From positions 1 through 64,000 of the forward strand of contig CAVUWX010000011.1 in the NCBI GenBank assembly GCA_963745205.1: 64,000 bases of DNA, given 5' to 3'. Under the pieces are notes generated by a model, which did not search any database, was not told where the DNA came from, and saw only the letters and a list, made by a program, of their open reading frames with translations. Source of the stretch: Hyphomicrobium_A sp963745205. Lineage in GTDB: Bacteria > Pseudomonadota > Alphaproteobacteria > Rhizobiales > Hyphomicrobiaceae. This document shows positions 11,701 through 19,373 of the stretch, piece by piece (the stretch's first letter is position 1; the number at the start of each line of letters is the position of its first letter). The translations under genes were made by a program, and so were the position numbers.

Positions 11701-11835
11701 AATAGTCTTATCGTCGATGCGGGGCTTGACTTCGATGTTGCCGCCAATGCCAAGCTGGGTATCAGCTATTCCGGTCAGCTTGCCACAGATGCCCAAGACA
11801 ACGCCGTGTTGGGCAATCTTCTCGTTCACTTCTAA
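8752..11835 (+). CDS. autotransporter adhesin with PATR repeats (type Va secretion)
   Basis: A 1027-aa protein. A long signal peptide ends near 'AASEAQA' (residue 42). The passenger (about 45-730) is Gly/Thr/Ser/Asn-rich with repeated 'NNTINNSGTI' and 'LTNSGTI'-type strands and autotransporter-associated units such as 'GTLTLSGTNLYTGGTTIGAG', the signature of a beta-helix. The last about 290 residues form the outer-membrane barrel ('RFAAWGQALGAWGDLGSNGN' onward), ending in 'LLVHF' with the terminal Phe. A second ATG at 8764 has a better-spaced binding site (GGGGACC) and is an equally good start. Surface adhesion is the usual role. It is flanked by two copies of the same IS110 3' region. Confidence 0.92.
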   Translation: MGTVMLARRIASIAFLARAFLAFAAATAITAVVLLAASEAQAACAPAASSGPPVAPPSGTTVSCTGTTSNQNPPFGYGTGTQTGLTVNVQTGASVQSSSSLGIFLDGNNTINNSGTISSLIAPALSLSANNTINNSGIISGGLGISATAGTTITNSGTITGLISGAPAINLTGASSTVTNSGTITATGSGAAIQFSSGASTLTLLPSSVIVGNVVASTTITTDALQLGGNGSGSFNVSLIGPAQQYRGFDTFGKVGDSTWTLSGTDAQNWTITQGTLVGNTTSLQGQITDNAALVFDQATNGTFANSISGAGTLTKQNSGTLTLSGTNLYTGGTTIGAGTLQLGNGGANGSILGNVTDNATFAIDRSDNYTFAGIVSGSGAFQQIGAGITILTGTNLYTGGTTIGAGTLQLGNGGANGSILGNVTDNATFAIDRSDNYTFAGIVSGSGAFQQIGSGTTVLTGTNLYTGVTTVDAGTLIVNGSIASSSGLTVNAGGTVGGIGTLPSTTINGGTLSPGNSIGTVTVQGNLTFVAPSTYLVEISPTAADRTNVTGTATLAGSVQVVPEAGSYARGTTYTILNATGGLIGTFSGLTIDSAFLCACLSYDANNVYLTINPKNFTFADAGQTPNQIATGAAAERLGTGNPIYDVVVLGTAEQARAAFDLLSGEIHPSASGVLLDDSHYVRDALIGRLRQSYGPNNGPLAALGANGPVVTAIGYGGGPPYALGFGQQQQSAYAGDAAPAGTRFAAWGQALGAWGDLGSNGNAATLQRSLGGILTGLDATFDDVWRLELAGGYTQSSLNVDARLSSGSIDSSHLALYGGGKFGALGLRTGAAYSWNDIETSRNVTFSAGESCCTSVFSDAVTANYTARTAQAFGEVGYGMSLGNIASEPFAGLAWVHLNTDGFSEAGGAAALTAPSQSLDATFTTLGLRAATVLGLMDGTEMTVHGTLGWRHAFGDVTPEMALAFASNGVPFTIGGVPIADNSLIVDAGLDFDVAANAKLGISYSGQLATDAQDNAVLGNLLVHF
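9727..10134 (+). repeat. two 204-bp tandem repeats inside the autotransporter
   Basis: Units 9727-9930 and 9931-10134 are nearly identical, and a third partial unit begins at 10135. Each encodes 68 residues starting GTNLYTGGTTIGAG. The period is a multiple of three, so unit gain or loss would keep the frame and change passenger length. Confidence 0.9.
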
Positions 11836-11985
11836 GAAATAATCGGTTCGAGGTCCCGAGAGGCCCCGGCAGATAGTCGCTCGTGATCCGCGCAATCCCT
11901 TCGCGAAGCTTCCGCGCAGAGCTGGTGTCCGCCGCCTCAGATGACATCTGACTACGTCGCGATTTCGGCTGGCCCTTCTCGGTCC

Positions 11986-12604
11986 AGTCAGCGGGGATAA
12001 AGTTCGTCCGGTCTGGACGTAACTGCCGACCCGAATGCTGTTGCCCTTAGTTCGTGCGGCCCCCTCGCTTGCGCTCGGGTCACGCCCCTATCGCGCGCCA
12101 AGACGGGCGCGCGACCGAGCCGCTGGTGCGGGGCCAGGCGTCTCGGCCCATTCGGGTGACGGTCGTTGCCGCTGGGAGTGTGCGGCGACCGCAGACCACC
12201 TCCGACGACCGTCGCGCTGTGTGGCGGTCGTCCAAGCTGGCTGCGCGTGACAGGCCGCCTGGCCTTCACAGGGACGGAACCGGACTGACCAACACGTCGC
12301 GCAGAAATACTGCGCGAAACGCAACTTGCCTTGATAGCACTCCTGCTTTGCCTGGCCCGCGCTTCTGTTTGGAGTCAGTAGATGCTGCTCCATGATGGGG
12401 TTCGGCGAGGCTTAGGTCGTCCAGGCTGGCAGCACGTGCCGAGCTCGCTCATCTGTTCGAGCCGCACAGGGATCGAAGCGGACTGACCTAACCCACATCC
12501 TCGGCAAAGCGGGTAACGCTACGAGGACATTCTTACGCGGCAGCCGGGATCTCGGGCCCGCCATGTTGGAAGTCGGAGCCGGTGACCCACATGCGATGCA
12601 TGAT
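11986..12604 (+). repeat. IS110 3'-flank repeat, copy B
   Basis: Second copy of the repeat at 7936-8545, here still joined to most of the IS110 transposase gene. The core 12137-12443 is identical by eye to 8080-8386, and its hairpins fall at 12204-12232 and 12297-12317. The stretch 11986-12532 has no protein-coding gene and belongs to the non-coding end of the IS. Confidence 0.8.
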
Positions 12605-13609
12605 GATCGCGAGCTTGCGCGCGACCGCTACGAGAGCCTTCTTGTTTCCCACACGCTTGGCGAGCTTCAGCCCCCACGCCTTCAGCACCGAGCGCTTCCT
12701 GCTGATCCGCAGGTGCGAGTTGGCGGCTTCGTAGAGCGCGTGTCGCAACAGCTTATCTCCGCATTTGCTGATGTTGCCCGCTCGATCAAGCTCGCCTGAT
12801 TGATAGATCCGCGGCGTCAGACCGATATGCGCCGCCACCGCCTTGGAGGACTGGAACCGGCTCGGATCATCGATGGTCGCCTTATACGCCAGGCTGATGA
12901 TCGGCCCGACACCGGGCACGGTCATCAGGCGCTTGCAGACCTCGTCCTTGCGAGCCACCTGATGCAGTCGCCGGTCGAGGATCACCTTCTGCCTGCGCAT
13001 AACGTTGCGCGCTTCGAGCAAGGGCTCGATTGCCGCGCCCAGCTCGGGCGCGTCGGCGAGAAGCTTCTCGACTTTCGCCGCGAACGTGCTGCGGTGCGCG
13101 GCGCCGAGCTTCAGCCCATGCACCTTGAGCAAGCCTCTGATGGTGAGTTCGATTGAAATCATGTGCTCCACGAACTTCTGACGAGCGATGAGCGTTGTCC
13201 TGACCAGCTGAGACGATCGGCTCTTCACGTGCACCGGTTTGTAATGGCCGAGCCGCATCATCTCGGCAATGCCGCGCGCGTCGCTTCGATCCGTCTTGTT
13301 CGGCCGCGATGATAGGAACCGCTGCGTGTGACGCGTCTCGATGCACACCGTCGTAAAACCGCTCTTGATGAGCGCTCCATAAAGCCACTCGGATAGTGGG
13401 CAGGCTTCGATGCCGACGAGCTTGATCTTCTTCCGCCACTTGCAAAGGGCTTGGGTGAGTGCCGGCGGCTCGCTGAGAGCCTTCCCCTCCCAGACTACCT
13501 TGCCGGTGACCCATGCACGATCTGTTCTGACAGAGCTATGCAGATCAAGTGGGACCCAGCTTAGCTCGGCACCGTCAAACTCAAAATCGGAATTCCAACA
13601 CGCCAGCAA
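12533..13609 (-). pseudogene. IS110-family transposase, N-terminus replaced
   Basis: From 'KVVWEGKAL' onward this is a typical IS110-family recombinase: 'LVGIEACPLSEWLYGALIKS', 'NKTDRSDARGIAEMMR', a helical middle, then the C-terminal domain 'LMTVPGVGPIISLAYKATID', 'AAHIGLTPRIYQSGE' and 'ALYEAANSHL'. The normal start, with the first catalytic Asp of the DEDD set (GxDxS), is absent. Upstream of about 13504 the frame reads into one arm of a 288-bp inverted repeat, giving an unrelated 35-residue leader. The element is therefore unlikely to move by itself. The family cuts with a RuvC-like domain guided by an RNA encoded in the IS end. Confidence 0.85.
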
Positions 13610-13791
13610 TGCCCCCCGTTTAGGGTAAGGTTTTTGAATTTAAGGACTTTCGCTGTCAGGGCCTTGACTAGTAGCCTTGTAGGTCGCTCCCCCAAACTGG
13701 CTACATCACCAGCAGTTGGTTCAGTGGGGCAGGGATTGCGAAACCATGACCCTGGCGGACATCGGCATCCGGCTCTTTGTGGCAGCACTGA
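13504..13791 (+). repeat. left arm of 288-bp inverted repeat
   Basis: This segment is repeated in inverted orientation at 15076-15363 with only about one mismatch noticed. It cuts into the 5' end of the IS110 transposase. Together the arms enclose the PRC-barrel gene and the broken LuxR gene, in the manner of a composite or inverted insertion. No recombinase is encoded between the arms. A frame runs through the arm but has no recognisable domain. Confidence 0.85.
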
Positions 13792-13817
13792 CGCCGATGT
13801 CGACGCGTCATTTGCTT

Positions 13818-14159
13818 TTAGCGTGGCTCGTCGCAGCTTGCGCCATAGTGCTTCTCAAGCTTCCGCTCCCAGTCCGGGGTAAACAAATTTTCTTCATCCA
13901 GTTGAGGGGCTCCCTGCAACTGCACTTTGGTAACAAACGTTCGAAAGCCGCCAATGTCCGGGCTATATGGCAGCAGCTTCCATGGCAGGGGCAGCTTTTT
14001 GCACTCGGAGGCGAACCAGACGATGGCGTATTTAATGCGACCGGAATCTGGGTCCAGCACCAGCCCGTCAATGTAGCCGAGGTGGACACCCAGAGGGTCA
14101 TAGATTTTCATCCCGTCCATCACCCACATGCACACTAGTATGTTCTTCGCACTCATCAT
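13818..14159 (-). CDS. PRC-barrel domain protein
   Basis: A 113-aa protein with a PRC-barrel fold signature: 'KIYDPLGVHLGYIDGLVLDP' followed by 'GRIKYAIVWFASECKKLPLP' and 'WKLLPYS'. PRC barrels occur in RimM, photosynthetic reaction-centre H subunits and many stand-alone stress or envelope proteins. The function here is unknown. It lies between the two inverted-repeat arms, downstream of the LuxR remnant on the same strand. Confidence 0.8.
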   Translation of the reverse strand: MMSAKNILVCMWVMDGMKIYDPLGVHLGYIDGLVLDPDSGRIKYAIVWFASECKKLPLPWKLLPYSPDIGGFRTFVTKVQLQGAPQLDEENLFTPDWERKLEKHYGASCDEPR

Positions 14160-14269
14160 GTTCCCTAACCCCCGGCGATTCCTGTCGCCTAGCTGAATGC
14201 AAGCAACTCGACTGCCCTATAGCTCACACGAGGGACGAGGTAACCACCATCCCCGATCCGGGGGAGACT

Positions 14270-15029
14270 TCAGGGTATGAGATGGCGCCGAATGGCCTGC
14301 GCCACAGCGTGGGTGCGGCTGTGCACGCCCAACTTGGCTTGCGCCTTCTTCAGGTGGCTACGTACTGTTTCTTCGCCAAGCGCCAGATGCTTCGCGATCT
14401 CGCTGGACTGCTTGCCGGTTGACAGCAGGCGTAAGACAGCCAGTTCCCTTGGGGTGAGCGCTGCGCCCTTGCCTAGACGCTCAGGTTGTGGTGCGATGAT
14501 CGCCTGAAGTCTGATAGCCACAAAGTTAGCCGCCATTAAGAGCAGCGCCCTGGTCTGAGGCGTAAGCGAGAGCAGTTTTCGCGACCAGATCGACCCACCT
14601 TCCCCCGATAGGACAGGTAAAGCCGTCCCGCATCCCATATTTTAAATTGAGTTCGATGGCCCAGCGATCAGCGCCAATCGGCGCCAGCATTTGCGAACCC
14701 TCAGACCACGTGTAGGGTGCAATCCCTAATCGGGCCATTAACAAGCCTGGGTCGTAATCGTTTCGATTGAGCTCTGCATAATCCGGCCACCAGCCCTTTG
14801 GAACGCTCCTACTTATGAAGACAGTTTTTCCTTTCTCCTCCTCGGCCCAGCTGGCCCATCGCAGTGGCAAGAGTGCTGCTCCTAACACTCGGACATTGCA
14901 GAGAGGCAACGTTATTTTTTCGAGGCGCTCTAAGACCTCGTTTGGGTCATTGAGCGTGTCTAATGTTGCCGTATATTTCAGTATCTGTTGGCCTAAACCT
15001 GGGGGAATGCCGTTTGCGAAACTCGGCAT
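14270..15029 (-). pseudogene. LuxR-type quorum-sensing regulator, frameshifted
   Basis: The N-terminal half, read from an ATG at 15029 (MPSFANGIPPGLG), looks like an autoinducer-binding domain ('WWPDYAELNRNDYDPGLLMA', 'DRWAIELNLKYGMRDGFTCP'). The C-terminal half, in another frame, is a LuxR helix-turn-helix ('LTPRELAVLRLLSTGKQSSE', 'EETVRSHLKKAQAKLGVHSR'). The frames meet around 14594-14606 in runs of G/C; removing one base restores TCPIGGRWSIWSRKLL. No luxI-type synthase is nearby, so it would have been a solo. It is probably inactive unless the shift is a sequence error. Confidence 0.8.
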
Positions 15030-15075
15030 GGTATCCACCTCCACGTAAGAGCCTCCGGGTGCGCGAAGCAGCCAA

Positions 15076-15363
15076 TCAGTGCTGCCACAAAGAGCCGGAT
15101 GCCGATGTCCGCCAGGGTCATGGTTTCGCAATCCCTGCCCCACTGAACCAACTGCTGGTGATGTAGCCAGTTTGGGGGAGCGACCTACAAGGCTACTAGT
15201 CAAGGCCCTGACAGCGAAAGTCCTTAAATTCAAAAACCTTACCCTAAACGGGGGGCATTGCTGGCGTGTTGGAATTCCGATTTTGAGTCTGACGGTGCCG
15301 AGCTAAGCTGGGTCCCACTTGATCTGCATAGCTCTGTCAGAACAGATCGTGCATGGGTCACCG
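15076..15363 (-). repeat. right arm of 288-bp inverted repeat
   Basis: Reverse complement of 13504-13791. It lies just upstream of the LuxR remnant start, so that frame continues into the arm and gains a spurious 68-residue leader. Right of the arm (15364-15585) I see no gene. Confidence 0.85.
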
Positions 15364-15585
15364 CAATGTTCGCTCACAATCTTTGTGCGGAGCAAATGTA
15401 GCCACCTACACCCTCACAGAGCAAACAACCACATCCCGTCCCATTGGCTGCATACATTCATTCACTACAGTCACTTAGCACCAAGGCTTCATAGATCACT
15501 TGGATAGGGCCTCGGATTCGCCCTACGGGATTCAAATGCGAAAATTCATCCACTAGCGTGGACCGGTCCAACCAAGGGGGTGACG

Positions 15586-16179
15586 ATGGCGACATCACTC
15601 TACGACCTCAGCGTGCCAACCTTCTTGCAGACCGCTAGGGCCGTCGCGGGCTTCCTTCAGCGCGCCGCGAAGCACTGCGCCGAGACCGGCGCCGACCCGG
15701 ACGACTTCGTGCATGCGCGACTGATCGCCGACATGGCGCCGTTTCACTTCCAGATCGAAGCCCTGTCGCATCATTCGGTGTGGGGGCTTGAGGCGGTGAA
15801 GACCGGCGTCTTCGCTCCGCCGGCGCTGATCGGGGCGATGCCTTTCGCCGGGCTGCGGGCGTTGGTAGACGAGGCGATAGCGGCGCTGGAGGCGCTCACG
15901 CCCGCCGAGGTCAATGGCTGGGCCGGCAAGGCGCTGAACATTGCCCTCTACCGCCCGCTCGACGAAGATGATGCCTCCTCGGCCTGGGCGCCGCGACAAC
16001 TCGCTTTCACGTCGGAGACTTTCCTTCTTTCCTTTTCGCTGCCCAACTTTCATTTCCACGCCGTCACCGCCTATGACATCCTGCGCTCGCGGGGCGTGCC
16101 GCTTGGCAAGCGCGACTACGAGGGGCAGCTGCGCACTAGGTCGACCTCGCCCAAATCGGACTCTGCGACGCACGGCTAG
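15586..16179 (+). CDS. DUF1993 family protein
   Basis: A 197-aa protein that fits the DUF1993 family by its start 'ATSLYDLSVPTFLQTARAVA', the middle 'MAPFHFQIEALSHHSVWGLE' and the end 'FHFHAVTAYDILRSRGVPLG'. Members are small helical-bundle proteins related in fold to DinB/YfiT-like proteins, with conserved His that may bind metal. The biochemical function is unknown. The start follows AAGGGGG. The gene stands alone on the plus strand and ends inside the convergent small gene at 16176. Confidence 0.85.
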   Translation: MATSLYDLSVPTFLQTARAVAGFLQRAAKHCAETGADPDDFVHARLIADMAPFHFQIEALSHHSVWGLEAVKTGVFAPPALIGAMPFAGLRALVDEAIAALEALTPAEVNGWAGKALNIALYRPLDEDDASSAWAPRQLAFTSETFLLSFSLPNFHFHAVTAYDILRSRGVPLGKRDYEGQLRTRSTSPKSDSATHG

Positions 16180-16409
16180 CCCGGAATGTAGTGGGTTACG
16201 CGCGCCCTACCTTTGTGAATATTGACCGTCAGGACTTTGCGCCGATGCCACACGTCCAAATGGCCCGAGCTTGGCAACCATGTGATGCCCAAGCTTTCAC
16301 CTCTGTACTCTTTGGTCGTCACCAAACCGACCGGCACGAAACGACCCGCGGCTTCTACCAGCGACAAAGCCAATCGGTAGAGTTCCAACGCTCGTTCATC
16401 GGAAGTCAC
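16176..16409 (-). CDS. small paralogous protein, copy 2
   Basis: A 77-aa protein from a GTG start that overlaps the stop of the upstream gene (GTGA). I do not recognise a family. It is clearly related to its upstream neighbour: both have ERALxxxxLALSxV, then a Val/Thr-rich strand, LDVWxxRxVLxV and a C-terminal Y-x-PG. The pair probably arose by tandem duplication. Confidence 0.6.
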   Translation of the reverse strand: MTSDERALELYRLALSLVEAAGRFVPVGLVTTKEYRGESLGITWLPSSGHLDVWHRRKVLTVNIHKGRARVTHYIPG

Positions 16410-16693
16410 GCCGCCACCTTCGCTGCATCGATCAGGTGGTGCTCCCACTCACCTGGCGTGTAGCGGATGATCTGCGGCTTCCATGCAAAACGCTCGACTG
16501 ACAGCACCCGCCGGTTAAACCACACGTCGAGTGCGCCTTGGCCAGATCGGTATTGGATCAACAGCATCCTGTACCTGTACTCAAGAACGGTGGTGGATCC
16601 CTCTAACTTCGTGACGCCCTTCCAACGCACCACTGACAACGCAAGATCGTGCATTTTCAATGCTCGCTCTGTGGCGACATCTTCGCGTGTCAT
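16406..16693 (-). CDS. small paralogous protein, copy 1
   Basis: A 95-aa protein that starts at MTREDVATERAL after a GGGGG binding site. It shares the pattern ERALKMHDLALSVV...ALDVWFNRRVLSVE...IIRYTPGEWE with the downstream gene. No known domain was recognised; it is probably a small alpha/beta fold. A TTG start at 16723, overlapping the stop of the next upstream gene, is also possible and would couple three genes. Confidence 0.6.
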   Translation of the reverse strand: MTREDVATERALKMHDLALSVVRWKGVTKLEGSTTVLEYRYRMLLIQYRSGQGALDVWFNRRVLSVERFAWKPQIIRYTPGEWEHHLIDAAKVAA

Positions 16694-16719
16694 CGTGTCC
16701 CCCGTTCTCGTTGTCTCCT

Positions 16720-16983
16720 TCAACCCCTCTTCCGAACTGCACCCGTAAATGCTTCTTCAGGCGCTAGACCGATTGCCAACGCAGCCTTTGCAACATCAGC
16801 GTCGAACTGTTCCGAGCAGCACCAGTCAACACCCGACGAAAAGCCTTGCGCCAGAGCCTGCTTTGTTTTCTCGTCGTTGATGCCGCCAAACAACCTAACT
16901 ATCGCCATCTCGCAGGCCTCGTCGACGGCACTCAAAAATTCATTGCTCCATGCACCGTCAACCCCATCGGTTTTTTGCGTCAC
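16720..16983 (-). CDS. hypothetical protein, 87 aa
   Basis: A small acidic protein, largely helical, with 'EFLSAVDEACEMAIVRLFGG' and 'KAALAIGLAPEEAF'. No family was recognised. It is the first of three closely spaced minus-strand genes and ends where the paralogous pair begins, so they probably form an operon. Confidence 0.5.
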   Translation of the reverse strand: MTQKTDGVDGAWSNEFLSAVDEACEMAIVRLFGGINDEKTKQALAQGFSSGVDWCCSEQFDADVAKAALAIGLAPEEAFTGAVRKRG

Positions 16984-17090
16984 GCCCCCGGCTCCTATGC
17001 TTGCATTGAAGAAAATCCGACGATGAACGTCGCGATGGCCGTTTCGAGTAGGCTCAACATGCGCAGCGGCCGCCTCAAGCTCTCGGCGAG

Positions 17091-17483
17091 CTAATTGCCA
17101 TTTAGGCGCCCATTTCGGAGCAGGGATTCTAATTCGTCGTGGTAGCTCAAGTTCTTTGTCGCTTGGCGCCAGTCGCCGACGGCGGGAGTATGCGGATGTC
17201 CGTTGTCCTGCGTTATGGCGACTGGTTCAACTGGTTCGCGCGCCGGCAGAAACTTGCCGATGCTGCCAGCCAAGGCTTGTAGCTCGTTGAGAATCCCTGA
17301 TCGCCTTGCTTCATGTTCGGAGGCAACGTTGCGAACGTTTTGGAGTGTTTCTTGGTCGAAGCGATTGAGTGCATCGCCGAGTTCTTGAACTAGAGACCGT
17401 TCCGTAGCTGCGGTCTGCGCGAGCCGCTGACGCACTTGTTCGATGTGCGATGTGAGATGTGTGAGATCGTTTGCCACGTTCAT
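17091..17483 (-). CDS. coiled-coil hypothetical protein
   Basis: A 130-aa protein from ATG 17483, chosen because it follows GGGGG and begins MNVANDLTHLTSHIEQVRQR; the frame upstream looks non-coding. Residues about 5-75 are heptad-like ('TERSLVQELGDALNRFDQET', 'NVRNVASEHEARRSGILNEL'), predicting a coiled coil. The tail is polar. It resembles small phage or island structural and accessory proteins only in general form. Confidence 0.55.
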   Translation of the reverse strand: MNVANDLTHLTSHIEQVRQRLAQTAATERSLVQELGDALNRFDQETLQNVRNVASEHEARRSGILNELQALAGSIGKFLPAREPVEPVAITQDNGHPHTPAVGDWRQATKNLSYHDELESLLRNGRLNGN

Positions 17484-17781
17484 GCCCCCATGTGGTTCGT
17501 TTTGAACTCCACCACCCTTTACGCTGCGGAACCGACCACTCGGATTGTCCAGGTGTCGGTCATCAGTATCTGCTCCTCCTCGCGCGCGCGGCTTGTTCCT
17601 CTTTGGCTTTGCGCTTGTTCTCGTCGTCCTTGGGGAGCAGATCTTCCTCGCACGCAAGCAGCGCCTTCCATGCAAAATTGCAAAGACGAATTGGAATGAA
17701 CATCCTGAAATTGCCGCCCGGTGTCTGCGCCTACGTTAGGCGATTCCCGGCTCCGTGCGCGTTGCGGCGGCACCAAGCGAC

Positions 17782-18324
17782 TTACGCGGCTCTTGACCGA
17801 GGTGCCTGAACAAACACCGTCCCCAAGGGTGGTATTCGATATACCCGGACCTGCTTGCCGTTGATGCGTTCGTAGTCTTTGTCTGCGCCTAAGAGCTCGC
17901 GGAGCTCTCGACCGACTGCGGTCCAACCGATCACCTCGAAATCAAATTCGAGGCACACCTCGCGATGGATTTTCTCCAATTCGTTGAAGGGATCGTGCCT
18001 GTGCGCCCTCCCGGCCCCTGGAGGAATGCGAGGAGTGCGGCGGCATGCTCGGTGGGCGTCACCCAGCGACGCGTTGGCGATCGGCTTGTCGTGGGCCTCA
18101 GTGGGCCGGAGTTCGGTTGCTGTCGGTCGGGGCAGGGGCCGGCTCGGCCACGGAGCCGACTTTGGATTCGGTTGCCGTCGGTTTGGCACCCCCTGACATC
18201 CAGCCGGTTGGCGACCGCTCCCACGCCTGGAGTTGCTTGCCGTCGGTTCGGCCAGGGACTGGCACGACCGTAACGACGGCAGTGTGCGGTCGCGCCTAAA
18301 CAGGGATGTGAGTACCCTCAGCAA
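17782..18324 (-). pseudogene. hypothetical gene, C-terminal part convincing, probably frameshifted
   Basis: The C-terminal 65 residues look real: 'NELEKIHREVCLEFDFEVIG', 'WTAVGRELRELLGADKDYER' and 'GKQVRVYRIPP', like a winged-helix tail. Upstream, this frame becomes Pro/Arg-rich and implausible, while an adjacent frame reads 'TPTEHAAALLAFLQGPGG', suggesting a shift near 18000. The DNA at 18110-18260 has three imperfect copies of a GTTGCCGTCGGTT-type motif. Confidence 0.35.
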
Positions 18325-18500
18325 CTCAAGCCTGCCTGAAGCTTCGCCCTTGCTTCATCTACGTTGAGTTTCAGATGACCGTCTACGTCTCCGGCACCTG
18401 ATTTTCGTTCTGAGCCAACTACTAACTCATTGGTGCTCCATCCCGTGAACACGTCGTGAAACCTCAGAATGGGCCTTGATCGAATTGACGATTTCTCTGC

Positions 18501-18545
18501 CTTCTAAGCAGAGGGTCGCAGGTTCAAATCCTGCCGGGATCGCCA
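18501..18545 (+). repeat. tRNA-Arg(TCT) 3'-end attachment copy 2
   Basis: 45 bp from the anticodon loop (CTTCTAAGC) through the T arm to CCA. Here the anticodon stem is also complete because CTCTGC precedes it, but no D arm or 5' acceptor strand exists, so it is not a tRNA gene. It marks the boundary between units 1 and 2 (attR of one, attL of the next). Confidence 0.85.
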
Positions 18546-18632
18546 ACGCTTAGTCCACATTAGCAAACCGCAGAATTCGCAAGGGGTAACGCCTGGGGTA
18601 ACCCTAAGGAGAAGGAGTCTGGCCGAGAGGGC

Positions 18633-19049
18633 GTGAGGCGCCCGGAGCTTGAAAGAGCAATCCAAGAACTCGGGCCGAGGGATGTGCTTGTGCTCGCCGA
18701 GTGGGATCGAGCAACGCGCTCGATGATGGACGGCATTCGGATCATCGAACGGGTAGCCGCTCGGGGCGCGATGCTCAAGGCCCTCGATCGAGAATGGCTG
18801 GACCTTACCACTCCCATCGGCAAGGGTATTCTCGCCTTCCTCTCCGCTCTCGCTGAGGACGAGCGGGCCCGCATCTTGGCTCGCGCGAATGGCGGACGAG
18901 CCGCCGCCAAAAAACGCGGAGTGCGATTTGGTCCTAAGCCGCGGCTCGCGCCTCACCAGGAGCGGGAGGTAGCCCGTATGGCGGGCGGCTCCCCCCCGTC
19001 GTCCCTCAAATCTGGGTCAGGCAGTCCTCAAGGGCAGCGCCAAGCGTAA
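18633..19049 (+). pseudogene. serine recombinase (resolvase/invertase), N-terminally truncated
   Basis: The frame matches the second half of a resolvase catalytic domain: 'DVLVLAEWDRATRSMMDGIR', 'GAMLKALDREWLDLTTPIGK', 'GILAFLSALAEDERARILAR' and then 'AAAKKRGVRFGPKPRLAPHQ', the link to the helix-turn-helix. The first about 40 residues with the catalytic Ser are missing and the DNA-binding end is degraded. It lies 88 bp right of the attachment copy. Confidence 0.8.
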
Positions 19050-19075
19050 AATGCGTGGGTGCTGCCCTTTCTCTT

Positions 19076-19303
19076 TTAGGCCTCCGGTTTGAACACCGCG
19101 AGCTCACACCTCACGAGCGCGTAGTCGTCTCGCGCGAGCGCCAGGTGGTATTCAGGCTTGAGCTTATCGATCTCGCCGCGCTGCATGACCTGCCAGGGGC
19201 CCTGCTTGCGGACGTCTCCGGGGACGAGCTCGTAGAAACTGCCGTCGCGGCAGACCACGAAGACGTGGTGGTCGGAGACGGAGCGGAGGGTTTGGTACTG
19301 CAT
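19076..19303 (-). CDS. hypothetical protein, 75 aa
   Basis: A small protein beginning 'MQYQTLRSVSDHHVFVVCRD' with alternating hydrophobic strands; no known family. It is divergent from ku with 70 bp between the starts, so both promoters lie there. Its codon usage and compact beta-rich pattern support a real gene. Confidence 0.5.
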   Translation of the reverse strand: MQYQTLRSVSDHHVFVVCRDGSFYELVPGDVRKQGPWQVMQRGEIDKLKPEYHLALARDDYALVRCELAVFKPEA

Positions 19304-19373
19304 TCCAGCAACTATTTGATATACGCTACCGTCCTAATATCGGGGCCACGTTCCACCTGTCTGGAGTTTTGTC

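Noticed and set aside
13634..13882. Protein encoded by the inverted-repeat arm
   Set aside because: The same leader is read at both arms and runs into unrelated frames; no start site or domain.
18481..18545. A complete tRNA-Arg gene at 18.5 kb, because the anticodon stem-loop is perfect there
   Set aside because: Upstream of the anticodon stem there is no D arm and no strand pairing with the 3' acceptor, so it is only a 3' fragment.
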